A DNA stretch of 64,000 nt from Actinomadura rifamycini DSM 43936 (GTDB lineage Bacteria > Actinomycetota > Actinomycetes > Streptosporangiales > Streptosporangiaceae), in the NCBI RefSeq assembly GCF_000425065.1, contig NZ_AULB01000024.1, forward strand, positions 1 through 64,000. Direction: 5' to 3'. A model generated the notes under the pieces. The model was given only the letters and a program-made list of their open reading frames with translations. It ran no database searches and was not told the DNA's origin. Shown one piece after another: positions 48,856-56,827 of this stretch (its first letter is position 1; every line of letters starts with the position of its first letter). Made by a program: the position numbers and the translations under genes.

Positions 48856-49311
48856 TCAGTCGGGGGTGCGGCGGCGGTCGGCGGCGGCGGCGCCGAGGAT
48901 CATCTCGTGGACGAGCCAGCGTGCGTCGTCCGAGAGGTCCACGAGCGCGCGCAGCACCTCGGCGGGGATGGCGCCGTGCTCGACCTCGCGCCGCAGCGCC
49001 TTGAAGGTGAGGTCCTCCTCGATGGGCGCGGCCTCGACCGGGAAGCCGAAGTAGCCGATCGGCACGCGGAAGAAGGTGGCGAGCGCGGTGAGGGTTTTGA
49101 GCTGCGGGTTCTCCTGGCGGCCGGTGCGGAGCTTCCACACGGTCGTGGAGGAGATGTCCTCGCCGGTGGCGCGGGCGATCGCGGCCGCGGTCTCGACGTT
49201 GTTGCGCGGGGGTCCGGCGGAGGCGGGCCACTGGTGGCGGATGAGCCATTCGACCTTCTCCGCGAGCGCCGCCCCCGGCGCCACGCCTCCGGCCCCCGTC
49301 TCGTTCGGCAT
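48856..49311 (-). CDS. XRE-family (EspR-like) helix-turn-helix regulator
   Basis: This 151-residue protein has a helix-turn-helix with TAAAIARATGEDISSTTVWKLRTGRQENPQLKTLTALATFF, in which WKLRTGR and NPxLxTL are typical of the actinobacterial EspR-like XRE group. The C-terminal half (about 95-150) is helical and may dimerise: EVLRALVDLSDDARWLVHEMIL. ATG 49309-49311 is used because GAGGA lies upstream. It converges on the 93-residue orphan protein; a 120-base gap separates it from the next gene. Confidence 0.9.
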   Translation of the reverse strand: MPNETGAGGVAPGAALAEKVEWLIRHQWPASAGPPRNNVETAAAIARATGEDISSTTVWKLRTGRQENPQLKTLTALATFFRVPIGYFGFPVEAAPIEEDLTFKALRREVEHGAIPAEVLRALVDLSDDARWLVHEMILGAAAADRRRTPD

Positions 49312-49431
49312 CGTCAGGTCCTCCCCGTCTCGAACGCTCAACGACTAGAGTTGACCACATCCTTCCTCGTCAGCCAAGGACACGCGCCGGGCGCTAAGAT
49401 CGTCCGCCGGAGCGGCGGGGGGACGAATCAC

Positions 49432-49854
49432 ATGTTGTTCTCGATATCCGAGACGAGCTGGGCGCTGATCGCGATCGTGGCGACGGCCTCCTTCATGGCG
49501 GGCATGCACGTGTTCGTCACGGGGCTTCCGATGCCGGAGCGGGAGACCCGGCCGAACATGAAGCTCTTCCACATCCTGACGCCGCTGTTCGCCGCGGTCG
49601 TCCTGTGGGCGAGCCTGCTGCGGCCGGACTCCGGGGACCGGATCCTGTTCCTCTACAGCGTCGCGTTCGTGTCGATCCCGGTCGCGCTCCTCCCGGTGCG
49701 CGGGCGGCTGTCCAGGACGTACACGGCGCAGCGGCGGGAGCCGGGCGCCGAGCTGAAGACCGACGTGCTCGCGACGGCGTGGATCTGCGGGTTCCTGCTC
49801 GCCGTGCTCCTGGTCGCCGTGGCCGCGCTGATGGCGTACGACTACGGGGCGTAG
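49432..49854 (+). CDS. Four-helix membrane protein of unknown function
   Basis: This 140-residue protein has four hydrophobic helices (about 8-28, 45-63, 68-84, 115-137), and a basic loop between the third and fourth. The text reads FSISETSWALIAIVATASFMAGMHVFV, LFHILTPLFAAVVLWASL, ILFLYSVAFVSIPVALLPV and AWICGFLLAVLLVAVAALM in turn. No family signature is recognisable. ATG 49432 follows GGGGGGA. It overlaps the converging glycosyltransferase gene at its end by 13 bases. Confidence 0.7.
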   Translation: MLFSISETSWALIAIVATASFMAGMHVFVTGLPMPERETRPNMKLFHILTPLFAAVVLWASLLRPDSGDRILFLYSVAFVSIPVALLPVRGRLSRTYTAQRREPGAELKTDVLATAWICGFLLAVLLVAVAALMAYDYGA

Positions 49855-51131
49855 CCCGCCGCGGAGGCGGGCGTCCGCCCGGCGAGGGCCTCGATCTCGG
49901 CGACCGCCGCGTCGGCGGCCGTCTCGGCGGCGATCGCGGCGGCCATGCGCCCGGCCGCGCGCCTCGGGGCGGGGTCGTCGAGGACGCGGCCGACCGCGCG
50001 GGCGATCGCGCGGGGCGAGGCGTTGCCGCGCACGGTGACCCCCGCGCCGGCGTGCTCGACGTGCCGTGCGACCTCCCGCTGGTCGCGGCCCTGCGGGAGG
50101 CACACGAGCGGCACCCCGGCGGCCAGCGACTTGACGGCCGTCCCGTGCCCCGCGTGGGTGATCGTCACCGCCGCCCGGCGGAGCACCGGGCCGTGCGGGG
50201 CCGCCTTGACCACCAGGACGTTGCCGGGGGCGCGAATCGTGCGCGGGTCCACGGCGGGCCCGGTCGTCAGCAGGCCCCGCACCGGCAGCGTGCCGAGGGC
50301 CGCGGCGATGCGCTCGAGCGGCCGCCGCTGGTTCATGAAGGACGAGCTCAGGCCGACGAGCGCCAGCGGCGCGTCGCCCGGCGGGAGTTCCGGCTCGTCC
50401 CCCGCCCAGGCGGGGTCGTCGAGCCGCGGGCCGACGTGGCGGACGTTGCCGGGGAAGCGCCGTCCGGGGTAGTCCAGCGCGCGCGGGGACAGGACGAGGC
50501 ACCGGTCGGCGCGGCCGAACGCGTCGACGACCGAGTCGACCGGCGCGAGGCCGCTCGCGGCGCGCGCGGCGTTGAGCGCGGGCAGCCCCTTCGCCCACGG
50601 CTTGACCATCAGCCCGCCCGCGATCCGGTCCCGGGCGCGGCCGAGGGGGCCGGCGGCGGGCGCGAAGGCCGGGCCGAACGGCGGCGCCCCCTCGGCGGGC
50701 AGCGGGTAGATCGTCGTGACGAGCGAGGCCACCGGGACGCCGGCGGCCTCACCGGCGGTGAGGGCCCCGAGCAGGACGTGCTCGGCGACCAGCACGTCGG
50801 CGGGACGGGCGCGCAGTTCGGCGAGCGTGTCGCGGGCGTAGTCGGCGGCGGGGCCGCAGACGATGCGGTCCCGCAGCCGCGCGAACTCGCCCAGCGGCGT
50901 TCGGGCCTCGAAGTCCTTGATGACGTCGGCGGCCGGGTCGGACGTGTCGCCCTGGGGCGCGGTCGTCCAGGCGACCGGCTCGCCGCCGGCGGCCGCGACC
51001 TCGCCGTGCAGCGACCGGTCGGCCAGCACCCGGACGCCGTGGCCCCGTTCGCGGAGCGCGCGGACGATCGAGAGGGCCGGCGGCACGGCGCCACCGCCCG
51101 CCCACAGGGCGAACAGGACTTTCTTACCCAT
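49842..51131 (-). CDS. Macrolide-type glycosyltransferase (GT1 family)
   Basis: This 429-residue GT-B enzyme has the acceptor domain with LFALWAGGGAVPPALSIVRALRERGHGVRVLAD and the nucleotide-sugar domain with LVGLSSSFMNQRRPLERIAAAL and THAGHGTAVKSLAAGVPLVCLPQGRDQREVARHVEHAGAGV, the GT1 donor motif (H-G-x-G-T and DQ). The MGT group glycosylates macrolides or other hydrophobic acceptors and often inactivates them. It is translated with a TetR regulator that overlaps it by eight bases, as expected of an inducible detoxification pair. Confidence 0.9.
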   Translation of the reverse strand: MGKKVLFALWAGGGAVPPALSIVRALRERGHGVRVLADRSLHGEVAAAGGEPVAWTTAPQGDTSDPAADVIKDFEARTPLGEFARLRDRIVCGPAADYARDTLAELRARPADVLVAEHVLLGALTAGEAAGVPVASLVTTIYPLPAEGAPPFGPAFAPAAGPLGRARDRIAGGLMVKPWAKGLPALNAARAASGLAPVDSVVDAFGRADRCLVLSPRALDYPGRRFPGNVRHVGPRLDDPAWAGDEPELPPGDAPLALVGLSSSFMNQRRPLERIAAALGTLPVRGLLTTGPAVDPRTIRAPGNVLVVKAAPHGPVLRRAAVTITHAGHGTAVKSLAAGVPLVCLPQGRDQREVARHVEHAGAGVTVRGNASPRAIARAVGRVLDDPAPRRAAGRMAAAIAAETAADAAVAEIEALAGRTPASAAGYAP

Positions 51132-51726
51132 CGTCTCCCTTTCGCGGGTCGATCGAGACCACCAGGTCCCGCATGGCGCGTTCGGCGTCCCGGCGCGACA
51201 GCCCGAGGTCGCGCCGCCACAGCTTCCACAGGTAGACGTCCGTGGCGGCGTAGTGCAGGGCGAGCGCATGCTCGCGGTCGGGGCCGTCGGCCGGGAGGCG
51301 GTCGGCGAAGACCTCCTCCAGCCACGCCCGGTGCTGGACGCGCGCGTGCGCGGCCGCGCGGGCGATCGCGGGCACGCGGTCGATCTGGGCGGTCCACCGC
51401 GCGTTGGCGTCGCCGTGCCGCTCGTAGTCGTCGAACAGCACGGCGACGATGGCGTCCACGTCGCCGGCCGGGGCCCGCCGGACGACCGCCGTCTGCGACG
51501 CCACGAGGTCGGCGACGGCCTCGGTGAGCCCGTCCTTGCCGTCGAAGTGGTTGACGACGGTCTGCACCGACACGCCCGCTTCGTCGGCGATGTGCTGCAG
51601 CGTCACGTCGTCGTACCAGTGCCGCGTCCACAACCGCATCGCGGCGTCCATGATCCGCGTCCGCGTGGCCTCCAGCGCCGCGGCGCGGGCGCCCATGCGG
51701 TACGGGCGCCTCCCTGCACTTTCCAT
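51124..51726 (-). CDS. TetR-family regulator of the glycosyltransferase
   Basis: This 200-residue protein has a TetR helix-turn-helix, VTLQHIADEAGVSVQTVVNHFDGKDGLTEAV, and a helical C-terminal domain with LHYAATDVYLWKLWRRDLGLSR. The ATG 51724-51726 is used because the AT-rich promoter ends just upstream; the transcript would be nearly leaderless. It overlaps the glycosyltransferase start by eight bases, and a 9-bp-arm palindrome covers its promoter, so autorepression is likely. Confidence 0.88.
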   Translation of the reverse strand: MESAGRRPYRMGARAAALEATRTRIMDAAMRLWTRHWYDDVTLQHIADEAGVSVQTVVNHFDGKDGLTEAVADLVASQTAVVRRAPAGDVDAIVAVLFDDYERHGDANARWTAQIDRVPAIARAAAHARVQHRAWLEEVFADRLPADGPDREHALALHYAATDVYLWKLWRRDLGLSRRDAERAMRDLVVSIDPRKGDDG

Positions 51727-51741
51727 GGAGTAAGAACTATA

Positions 51742-51767
51742 TTCATTTGAGGGAGGAGTCAAATGAA
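51742..51767. promoter_or_regulatory. Palindromic operator over the TetR-glycosyltransferase promoter
   Basis: TTCATTTGA (51742-51750) and TCAAATGAA (51759-51767) are exact complements around eight bases, strikingly AT-rich for this genome. On the minus strand TTGACT (51762-51757) and TATAGT (51741-51736) form a promoter, 15-base spacing, with the -35 inside the palindrome. It is the expected binding site of the TetR protein. Confidence 0.75.
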
Positions 51768-51772
51768 AGTGG

Positions 51773-52405
51773 TCACCCGTCGCGGCGGAGGGCGAACCAG
51801 AAGGTGGGCACGTCGTTCATGCCGGGCACGACCTCGGTGAGCGTCCAGCCGGTGAACCGGGCGCGCAGCTCGTCGGCGGTGACACCGGAGACGGGGTCGT
51901 CGAACGCCTCGGGGCCGTAGCCGAACATCAGCAGGCGCGCGCCGGGGGCGGCGCGGCGGGCGAGTCCGGCGGCGTAGGCGGCGCGGCGGTGCGGCGGGAC
52001 GCCGCAGTAGCAGCTCAGGTCGAAGAACAGGTCGAACGGGCCCGGCACGTCGAGGTCGTCGAGCCGGGTGGCGTCCCCGTGCAGGACCCGCACGGGCACC
52101 CCCGCGGCGGCCGCCTTCTCCCGCGCCTGCCGGACGGCGCCGTCGATCAGGTCCACGGCGACGACCTCCCAGCCGCGGCGCGCGAGGTACACGGCGTTCG
52201 TCCCGGTTCCGCAGCCGAGTTCGAGGGCGCGGCCGGGCGGCGGCGCGGCGTCCCCCTCCACCAGGGCGACCAGCTCGGGCGGCGTCACGCCCGAGTCCCA
52301 CGGCGGCCTGCCGGCGGCGTAGAACCCCTCCAGCTCGCGGCGGACGGCCTCCTCCTGGGCACGCTCCAGGTCCGATCGCGCGGCCGCTTCCCCTTCGTCC
52401 GTCAC
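51773..52405 (-). CDS. SAM-dependent class I methyltransferase
   Basis: This 210-residue protein has motif I ALELGCGTGTNAVYLARRG, the acidic VVAVDLIDGAV loop, GVPVRVLHGDATRL (motif II) and FDLFFDLSCYCGVPP (post II). Similarity is to the small-molecule/thiopurine-type group; the substrate cannot be read from sequence. GTG 52403-52405 follows GGAGG. It is divergent from a TetR gene with a 62-base shared promoter region and is probably its target. Confidence 0.9.
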   Translation of the reverse strand: MTDEGEAAARSDLERAQEEAVRRELEGFYAAGRPPWDSGVTPPELVALVEGDAAPPPGRALELGCGTGTNAVYLARRGWEVVAVDLIDGAVRQAREKAAAAGVPVRVLHGDATRLDDLDVPGPFDLFFDLSCYCGVPPHRRAAYAAGLARRAAPGARLLMFGYGPEAFDDPVSGVTADELRARFTGWTLTEVVPGMNDVPTFWFALRRDG

Positions 52406-52423
52406 GGCACACCTCCATGTTTT

Positions 52424-52457
52424 TAGAGTTGAACTTTAGTGACGCACTCTAGATATA
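52424..52457 (+). promoter_or_regulatory. Promoter and inverted repeat between the methyltransferase and TetR genes
   Basis: TAGAGT (52424-52429) and ACTCTA (52446-52451) form an inverted repeat with a 16-base centre. TTGAAC (52429-52434) is followed after 17 bases by GATATA (52452-52457). The position and AT content fit a TetR operator that would control both divergent genes. Confidence 0.5.
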
Positions 52458-52467
52458 GGCTCGCACC

Positions 52468-53112
52468 ATGGATGTGGTCAAGCGTCCGGACGGACGGGCG
52501 GAGCGGTCGCGCCGCACCCGGGAGAAGGTCATCGAGGCGGCGCGGGAGCTGTTCGTCGCGCAGGGGTACGGGGCGACGAGCCTGCAGGAGGTCGCGGACC
52601 GCGCGGGCGTGGCCGTGCAGACCGTCTACTACGTCTTCTCGAACAAGCGGACGCTGTTCAAGGGCGTCGTCGACACGGCCGTCGCCGGGGACGCCGAGCC
52701 GGTCGCCACCATGGACCGCGCGTGGTTCCGGGACGCGTGCGCCGCGCCCACGGCGGACGCGCAGCTGCGGGCGCACGTGGACGGCACCCGGGGGATCCTC
52801 GGCCGGATCGCCCCGATCCTGCCGCTGATCGGGGCCGCCGCGGCGACCGACCCGGAGATCGCGGCGCAGTGGCCCAAGGGGCCCGACCCGCGTTTCACCG
52901 TGCACCGCGCCGCCGCCGAAGCGCTCGCCGGCAAGCCGGGGTTCCGGCCCGGCGTCTCCGTCGCGACGGCGGCCGACCTGCTGTTCGGCCTGCTCAGCCC
53001 CGAGCTGTACCGGCTCTTCGTGCACGACCGCGGCTGGTCTCCGGACGCGTGGGCGGCGTGGGCGTACGAGACTCTCGCCGCCCAGCTCTGCGCCGGCCCC
53101 ACGAACGGTTAA
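52468..53112 (+). CDS. TetR-family transcriptional regulator
   Basis: This 214-residue protein begins MDVVKRPDGRAERSRRTREKVIEAARELFVAQGYGATSLQEVADRAGVAVQTVYYVFSNKRTLFKGVV in continuous short blocks, a textbook TetR DNA-binding domain. The C-terminal domain has AADLLFGLLSPELYRLFVHDRGWSPDAWAAWAYETL, close to the TetR_C group that senses hydrophobic ligands. It starts about ten bases after the -10 element, so translation may be nearly leaderless. It overlaps the convergent membrane gene's end by four bases. Confidence 0.93.
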   Translation: MDVVKRPDGRAERSRRTREKVIEAARELFVAQGYGATSLQEVADRAGVAVQTVYYVFSNKRTLFKGVVDTAVAGDAEPVATMDRAWFRDACAAPTADAQLRAHVDGTRGILGRIAPILPLIGAAAATDPEIAAQWPKGPDPRFTVHRAAAEALAGKPGFRPGVSVATAADLLFGLLSPELYRLFVHDRGWSPDAWAAWAYETLAAQLCAGPTNG

Positions 53113-53705
53113 CGGGCGGCCCGGCGGCGGCGGTGGTAGGCGAAGGTGACGGCGGCGAGCAGCGGCCCCCACAGCAGGAGCGGCGTGTAGGCCAGGTAGA
53201 AGATCGCGGCCTCCACGGCGCCCTGCTCGGAGGGGAAGTTCGCGGGCAGCCGCCCGCCCTGGAGGGTGCGGCCCTCGAGCTGCCCGATGAAGGCGTGCGT
53301 CCACAGCACCGTCAGGACGGCCGCGCCGAGGGACGCGGGCACGACGGCGGCCATCGGCGGCACGTTCCTGCCGCCCAGCACCGGGATCCAGCGGGGGAAC
53401 CGCTCGCCCCAGGAGGCGACCAGGCCCACGGCGGTGAACGCGAGCAGCTCCGAGACGATCGACAGCAGGACGATGTACACGCGCTCGCCGATCCCGGCCT
53501 CGGCGCCCATCCCGTGGTCGTAGCCGAACGCGATCGGGAGGCGCCAGAGGCCGGACGGCAGGACGACGAGCGGGACGGCGAGGGCGGCGATCCGCGCCCA
53601 GCGGGGCACTCCGGCGGCGGGGGCGTGCGCGGCCCGCCACGCGGCGCGCAGCCGTCCGGTGCTTGCTGGCGGACGGGGCGCGGGCGGATCGGTCGGGGCG
53701 GTCAT
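53109..53705 (-). CDS. Four-helix membrane protein of unknown function
   Basis: This 198-residue protein has four membrane helices: WARIAALAVPLVVLPSGLW, VYIVLLSIVSELLAFTAVGLV, VVPASLGAAVLTVLWTHAF and FYLAYTPLLLWGPLLAAVTF. The loop between helices 2 and 3 has SWGERFPRWIPVLGG and RNVPPMAA, a pattern I recall from uncharacterised actinobacterial membrane proteins beside TetR genes. ATG 53703-53705 follows GGAGGA. No transport or enzyme motif is visible. Confidence 0.75.
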   Translation of the reverse strand: MTAPTDPPAPRPPASTGRLRAAWRAAHAPAAGVPRWARIAALAVPLVVLPSGLWRLPIAFGYDHGMGAEAGIGERVYIVLLSIVSELLAFTAVGLVASWGERFPRWIPVLGGRNVPPMAAVVPASLGAAVLTVLWTHAFIGQLEGRTLQGGRLPANFPSEQGAVEAAIFYLAYTPLLLWGPLLAAVTFAYHRRRRAAR

Positions 53706-53922
53706 CGTCGGTCCTCCGGTCGGGCGGGCCCGGTGCCCGCTCCGCGTCGACGATCGCAACCGGGCCCGGCCGCCATCGCCACCCGCCGGAGGGAGCCCGC
53801 TCCCCCGTCCGGGGGAAATCAGGCCGAGAACATGGCTCTCATCCTGCATGAATGCGTGTCTTGAGGGAAGTTCATGTTCACGAACCGTTCCCCCGATACC
53901 CCCGGAAGGGCAGGCACGGATC

Positions 53923-54123
53923 ATGGACCAGAGCGGTGTGACCTGGCGAAAGAGCTCCCGCAGCGGCGCGAACGGCAACTGCGTCGAACTGGCCGCGCTC
54001 CCCGGCGCCGTCGGTGTCCGCGACAGCAAGGACCCGGACGGCCCCGTCCTGCTCCTGCCCCCCGCCGTCCTGCGCGCCGCCCTACGCGCGGCCCGCGCCC
54101 AGGACGGCGCGCTACCCGGCTAG
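53923..54123 (+). CDS. DUF397 domain protein
   Basis: This 66-residue protein is a complete DUF397: SGVTWRKSSRSGANGNCVELAALPGAVGVRDSKDPDGPVLLLPPA. The WRKSSxSxxNGxCVE and VRDSKDPxGP blocks are diagnostic. DUF397 proteins usually partner an XRE-type (Scr1/DUF5753) regulator and act as its anti-factor in development; no such gene is adjacent, so this copy is an orphan. ATG 53923 is used. Confidence 0.92.
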   Translation: MDQSGVTWRKSSRSGANGNCVELAALPGAVGVRDSKDPDGPVLLLPPAVLRAALRAARAQDGALPG

Positions 54124-54184
54124 CCGCCCCTCCCGGACGGACGGACGGCCCGGACGTCCCGCCCACCCGTCTGGGCCAACCGGT

Positions 54185-56773
54185 TCAGAGAGCGCTGCGG
54201 GTCAGGTCGTGGACGGCCTCGCTCATCGTGACCGGGTCGACCTCGCCGAGGGGGACGGCGTCCGCCGGCTCGGCCGCCGGAGCGGGGCCCGCCCACAGCG
54301 CGCGGATCCGCTGGTCGTGCCCCTCGCCGTACATGTACGCGTCCAGTCCGGGGCTCAGGTTCGCGACGACGTACAGGCCCGCGGGGTCGCGCCGGGCCAT
54401 CCAGGCGCCCGAGGAGTCGCCGTCGGGGGACGGCGCGTTCCAGCGGCCCTGCGAGTGCCCCTTCGCCTTCCCGTAGGGCAGCACGAGCCCCTCCACCCGG
54501 GTGAGGGCGCTCGAAGCGCGCTCGGCGTCCGTGAGCCGGTGGACGGGACGTCCGAGCTGGTCGAAAGGCTGCAGGATCTCGTAGTCGGCGAACAGGTCGG
54601 CCCAGGCGTCGAGATCGTCCAGCAGGACCGGGTGGGCGATGCCGACGCGGTCGCCGGGCGCGGGGACGAACGGGTCGTCGCGGACGTCGGCGCAGGTGCG
54701 GTCCTCGGCGACGCGGAAGGCGGTGCCGCCGCCGGTGATCCACACGAGCCGGCGGGCGATGTGCCCGAGCAGCGGGTGCTCGACGAACAGGGCGCGGAAG
54801 TCGCCGGGCGTCCAGCTCCGCCGCTCGACCATCGCGGTCTCGAGGCGCGCGATCTCCTGCCCGGCGATCGTCCGCAGGTCCTTCCTGAGGCCGGTGAACA
54901 GGGCGTGCGCGGCGGGGGCGAGCGCCGGGTCGTCCTTCGGGCCGGGCTTCGGCGCGCTCTTGCGCGCCTTCCCGCCCGGTTCGACGACGAGGGGGGCGAG
55001 CTGCTCGTCGAACGTCACGGTGAACCGGCGCGGACCGTAGTCGAGGACGAGCTCGCCCCGGTCGTCCAGGCCGAAGTCCGGGACGGCGCGGTCGGCGAGG
55101 GCCTCGGCGGTCATGCCGCGCGCGGCGGCGATCTCGTCGATCTTCCGGGCCGCGCGGGCCTTGAGCCCCTTGTACTTGCCCCGGCGGGTCAGCTCGAACA
55201 GGTGGGTGAGGGCGACGTCGGAGCCGATGCCGGCGAGGACGTCCAGCGCGGCGGCCGCCCGGGAGGCGGCGCCCTCGCCCGGCCAGCGCTTGATCAGCGG
55301 GCTGATCCGCCGCACCGTCGTGTCGTCCCCGATGAGGCCGAGCTGCGCCAGCGCCCACGCGTGCTTGGTCGGCGCGCCGCACGCGTACCAGCGCTGGAAC
55401 ACCGCCCAGGAGAACTCGGCCAGCGAGTGCCGGTCGCAGTGCTCGCGGACGTCGGCGACCTCGGGGGCGCCCGCGGCGAGCAGGCCCAGCAGCCGCCGGG
55501 TCGCGGAGTCGGGCAGGGCCCGGTCCCCGGCGCGGGTGCGGATCCGCGGGAGCCGCGCCGGGTCGGCCCAGTCGGTCTTCGCGCTGCGCCGGGCCCGGCC
55601 GGCGAGCGCGGCGGGCACGTCGTCGGCGACCGGGACGGGCGGGGGCGGGGCCAGCTTCTCCACCGCGGGGACGACCAGGGCGGGGTCGGCGTGCAGCAGC
55701 CCGCGCAGCAGCCCGGCCACGCGCAGCCCGTCGGTCGTGCCGTCGTCCGCCAGCGGCGCCAGCGCCCGGACGGCGAGCGCCGGATACCGGTCGGCCGCCT
55801 CCAGCAGCGCCGCGGGCCCGCCCTGCTCGCCGATCCCGGCGAGCAGGGCGGGGAAGATCCGCTCGTCCGGCGTCTCCAGCAGCGCGCGCACCAGGATCGG
55901 GCGGGTGTCGTCGGCGCCCTGCCGGCGGCGGCGCCGCAGCGCGATGTCGAGCAGCGGGACGGCGTCCGCGCCCAGCCCGTCGAGCAGCGTCCCGACCACG
56001 GCGGGCGTCACCGGCATCCAGGTGACCCGGGCGGCGTGCGCGGCGGTGGACATCGAGGCGAGCACGTGGTCCTGGCCGAGGGGCTGCCGGTGGGCGTTCT
56101 CGGCGAGCGCCTCGTCCGCCCAGCGCGTCTCCGTCGGCAGGAGGTAGGACGCCGTGCGGCGCCGCTGCGGGTCGCCGCGGTGCGCCGCCACGCGGGCGAC
56201 GGCGTCGCGGTACACGTCCTCGGGGGCCGCCGCCAGCAGCGCGCGGAGCCGCTTGGCCGCGCGGTCGTCGGCGATCCACCGGCCCAGGGGGAAGGCGTCC
56301 TCGTCGGTGGTCCGCCGGAGCTCGCCGGCCCACCCGCGGGGCGCGTCCCCGATGGAGGCGTGGGCGACGAGCCGGACGGCGCCGGAACCGGACGACGCCC
56401 GCACCGGCACCGGGCCGGCCTCGATGGACGACGCCTCCGTGAGGGCGCACGCGGCGAAGGCGAGCCCGTGGTCGAGCGTCCAGGCGTCCACGAAGGCGGG
56501 GGCGTCGACGTCGCCGAGGTACCGCACCGCGGCGGCCGCGACCGCCGCCGCGCCCGCCGGGTCGGGGGCGCCGTCCAGCCGCGCCGCGACGGCCTCGCCG
56601 AGCGCCGGGTCGGTGCGTTCGTGCTCCGCCATCTGCGCGGCGATCGGGCGGGCCCGGCGCTCCGCCTCGCGGGCCCGCCGCGCGGCGTCCTCGTCGGGGA
56701 CCGCCGCGGGCCCGGCGGCGCCGCCGCGCCGCGGATGGAGGTGCTCGCGCCATTCGACCGGAATCTCGACCAT
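54185..56773 (-). CDS. DUF4132-domain protein
   Basis: This 862-residue protein is largely helical with HEAT-like repeats in the first 600 residues (for example LPLTETR-like LLPTETRWADEAL, then AVVGTLLDGLGADAVPLLD). A C-terminal DUF4132-type domain follows with ARKIDEIAAARGMTAEALADRAVPDFGLDDRGELVLDYGPRRFTVTFDEQLAPLV and DLRTIAGQEIARLETAMVERRSWT. The E. coli relatives are MolR/YehI, of unknown role. No WGR domain is visible. ATG 56771-56773 has no good ribosome site. It is divergent from an ABC exporter. Confidence 0.85.
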   Translation of the reverse strand: MVEIPVEWREHLHPRRGGAAGPAAVPDEDAARRAREAERRARPIAAQMAEHERTDPALGEAVAARLDGAPDPAGAAAVAAAAVRYLGDVDAPAFVDAWTLDHGLAFAACALTEASSIEAGPVPVRASSGSGAVRLVAHASIGDAPRGWAGELRRTTDEDAFPLGRWIADDRAAKRLRALLAAAPEDVYRDAVARVAAHRGDPQRRRTASYLLPTETRWADEALAENAHRQPLGQDHVLASMSTAAHAARVTWMPVTPAVVGTLLDGLGADAVPLLDIALRRRRRQGADDTRPILVRALLETPDERIFPALLAGIGEQGGPAALLEAADRYPALAVRALAPLADDGTTDGLRVAGLLRGLLHADPALVVPAVEKLAPPPPVPVADDVPAALAGRARRSAKTDWADPARLPRIRTRAGDRALPDSATRRLLGLLAAGAPEVADVREHCDRHSLAEFSWAVFQRWYACGAPTKHAWALAQLGLIGDDTTVRRISPLIKRWPGEGAASRAAAALDVLAGIGSDVALTHLFELTRRGKYKGLKARAARKIDEIAAARGMTAEALADRAVPDFGLDDRGELVLDYGPRRFTVTFDEQLAPLVVEPGGKARKSAPKPGPKDDPALAPAAHALFTGLRKDLRTIAGQEIARLETAMVERRSWTPGDFRALFVEHPLLGHIARRLVWITGGGTAFRVAEDRTCADVRDDPFVPAPGDRVGIAHPVLLDDLDAWADLFADYEILQPFDQLGRPVHRLTDAERASSALTRVEGLVLPYGKAKGHSQGRWNAPSPDGDSSGAWMARRDPAGLYVVANLSPGLDAYMYGEGHDQRIRALWAGPAPAAEPADAVPLGEVDPVTMSEAVHDLTRSAL

Positions 56774-56786
56774 GACAGGGAAAGCT

Positions 56787-56804
56787 AACGACAAGCAACG
56801 ACAA
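56787..56804. repeat. Direct repeat in the divergent promoter region
   Basis: AACGACAA occurs at 56787-56794 and 56797-56804, ten bases apart, one helical turn. Such spacing suits binding of a dimer or of two protomers on one face, between the DUF4132 and ABC genes. Confidence 0.5.
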
Positions 56805-56827
56805 AGCGGTGCACGTAGGATCTCGTT

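Noticed and set aside
49842..52405. Glycosyltransferase plus methyltransferase as a small biosynthetic cluster
   Set aside because: They are under different regulators and there is no scaffold-making enzyme nearby.
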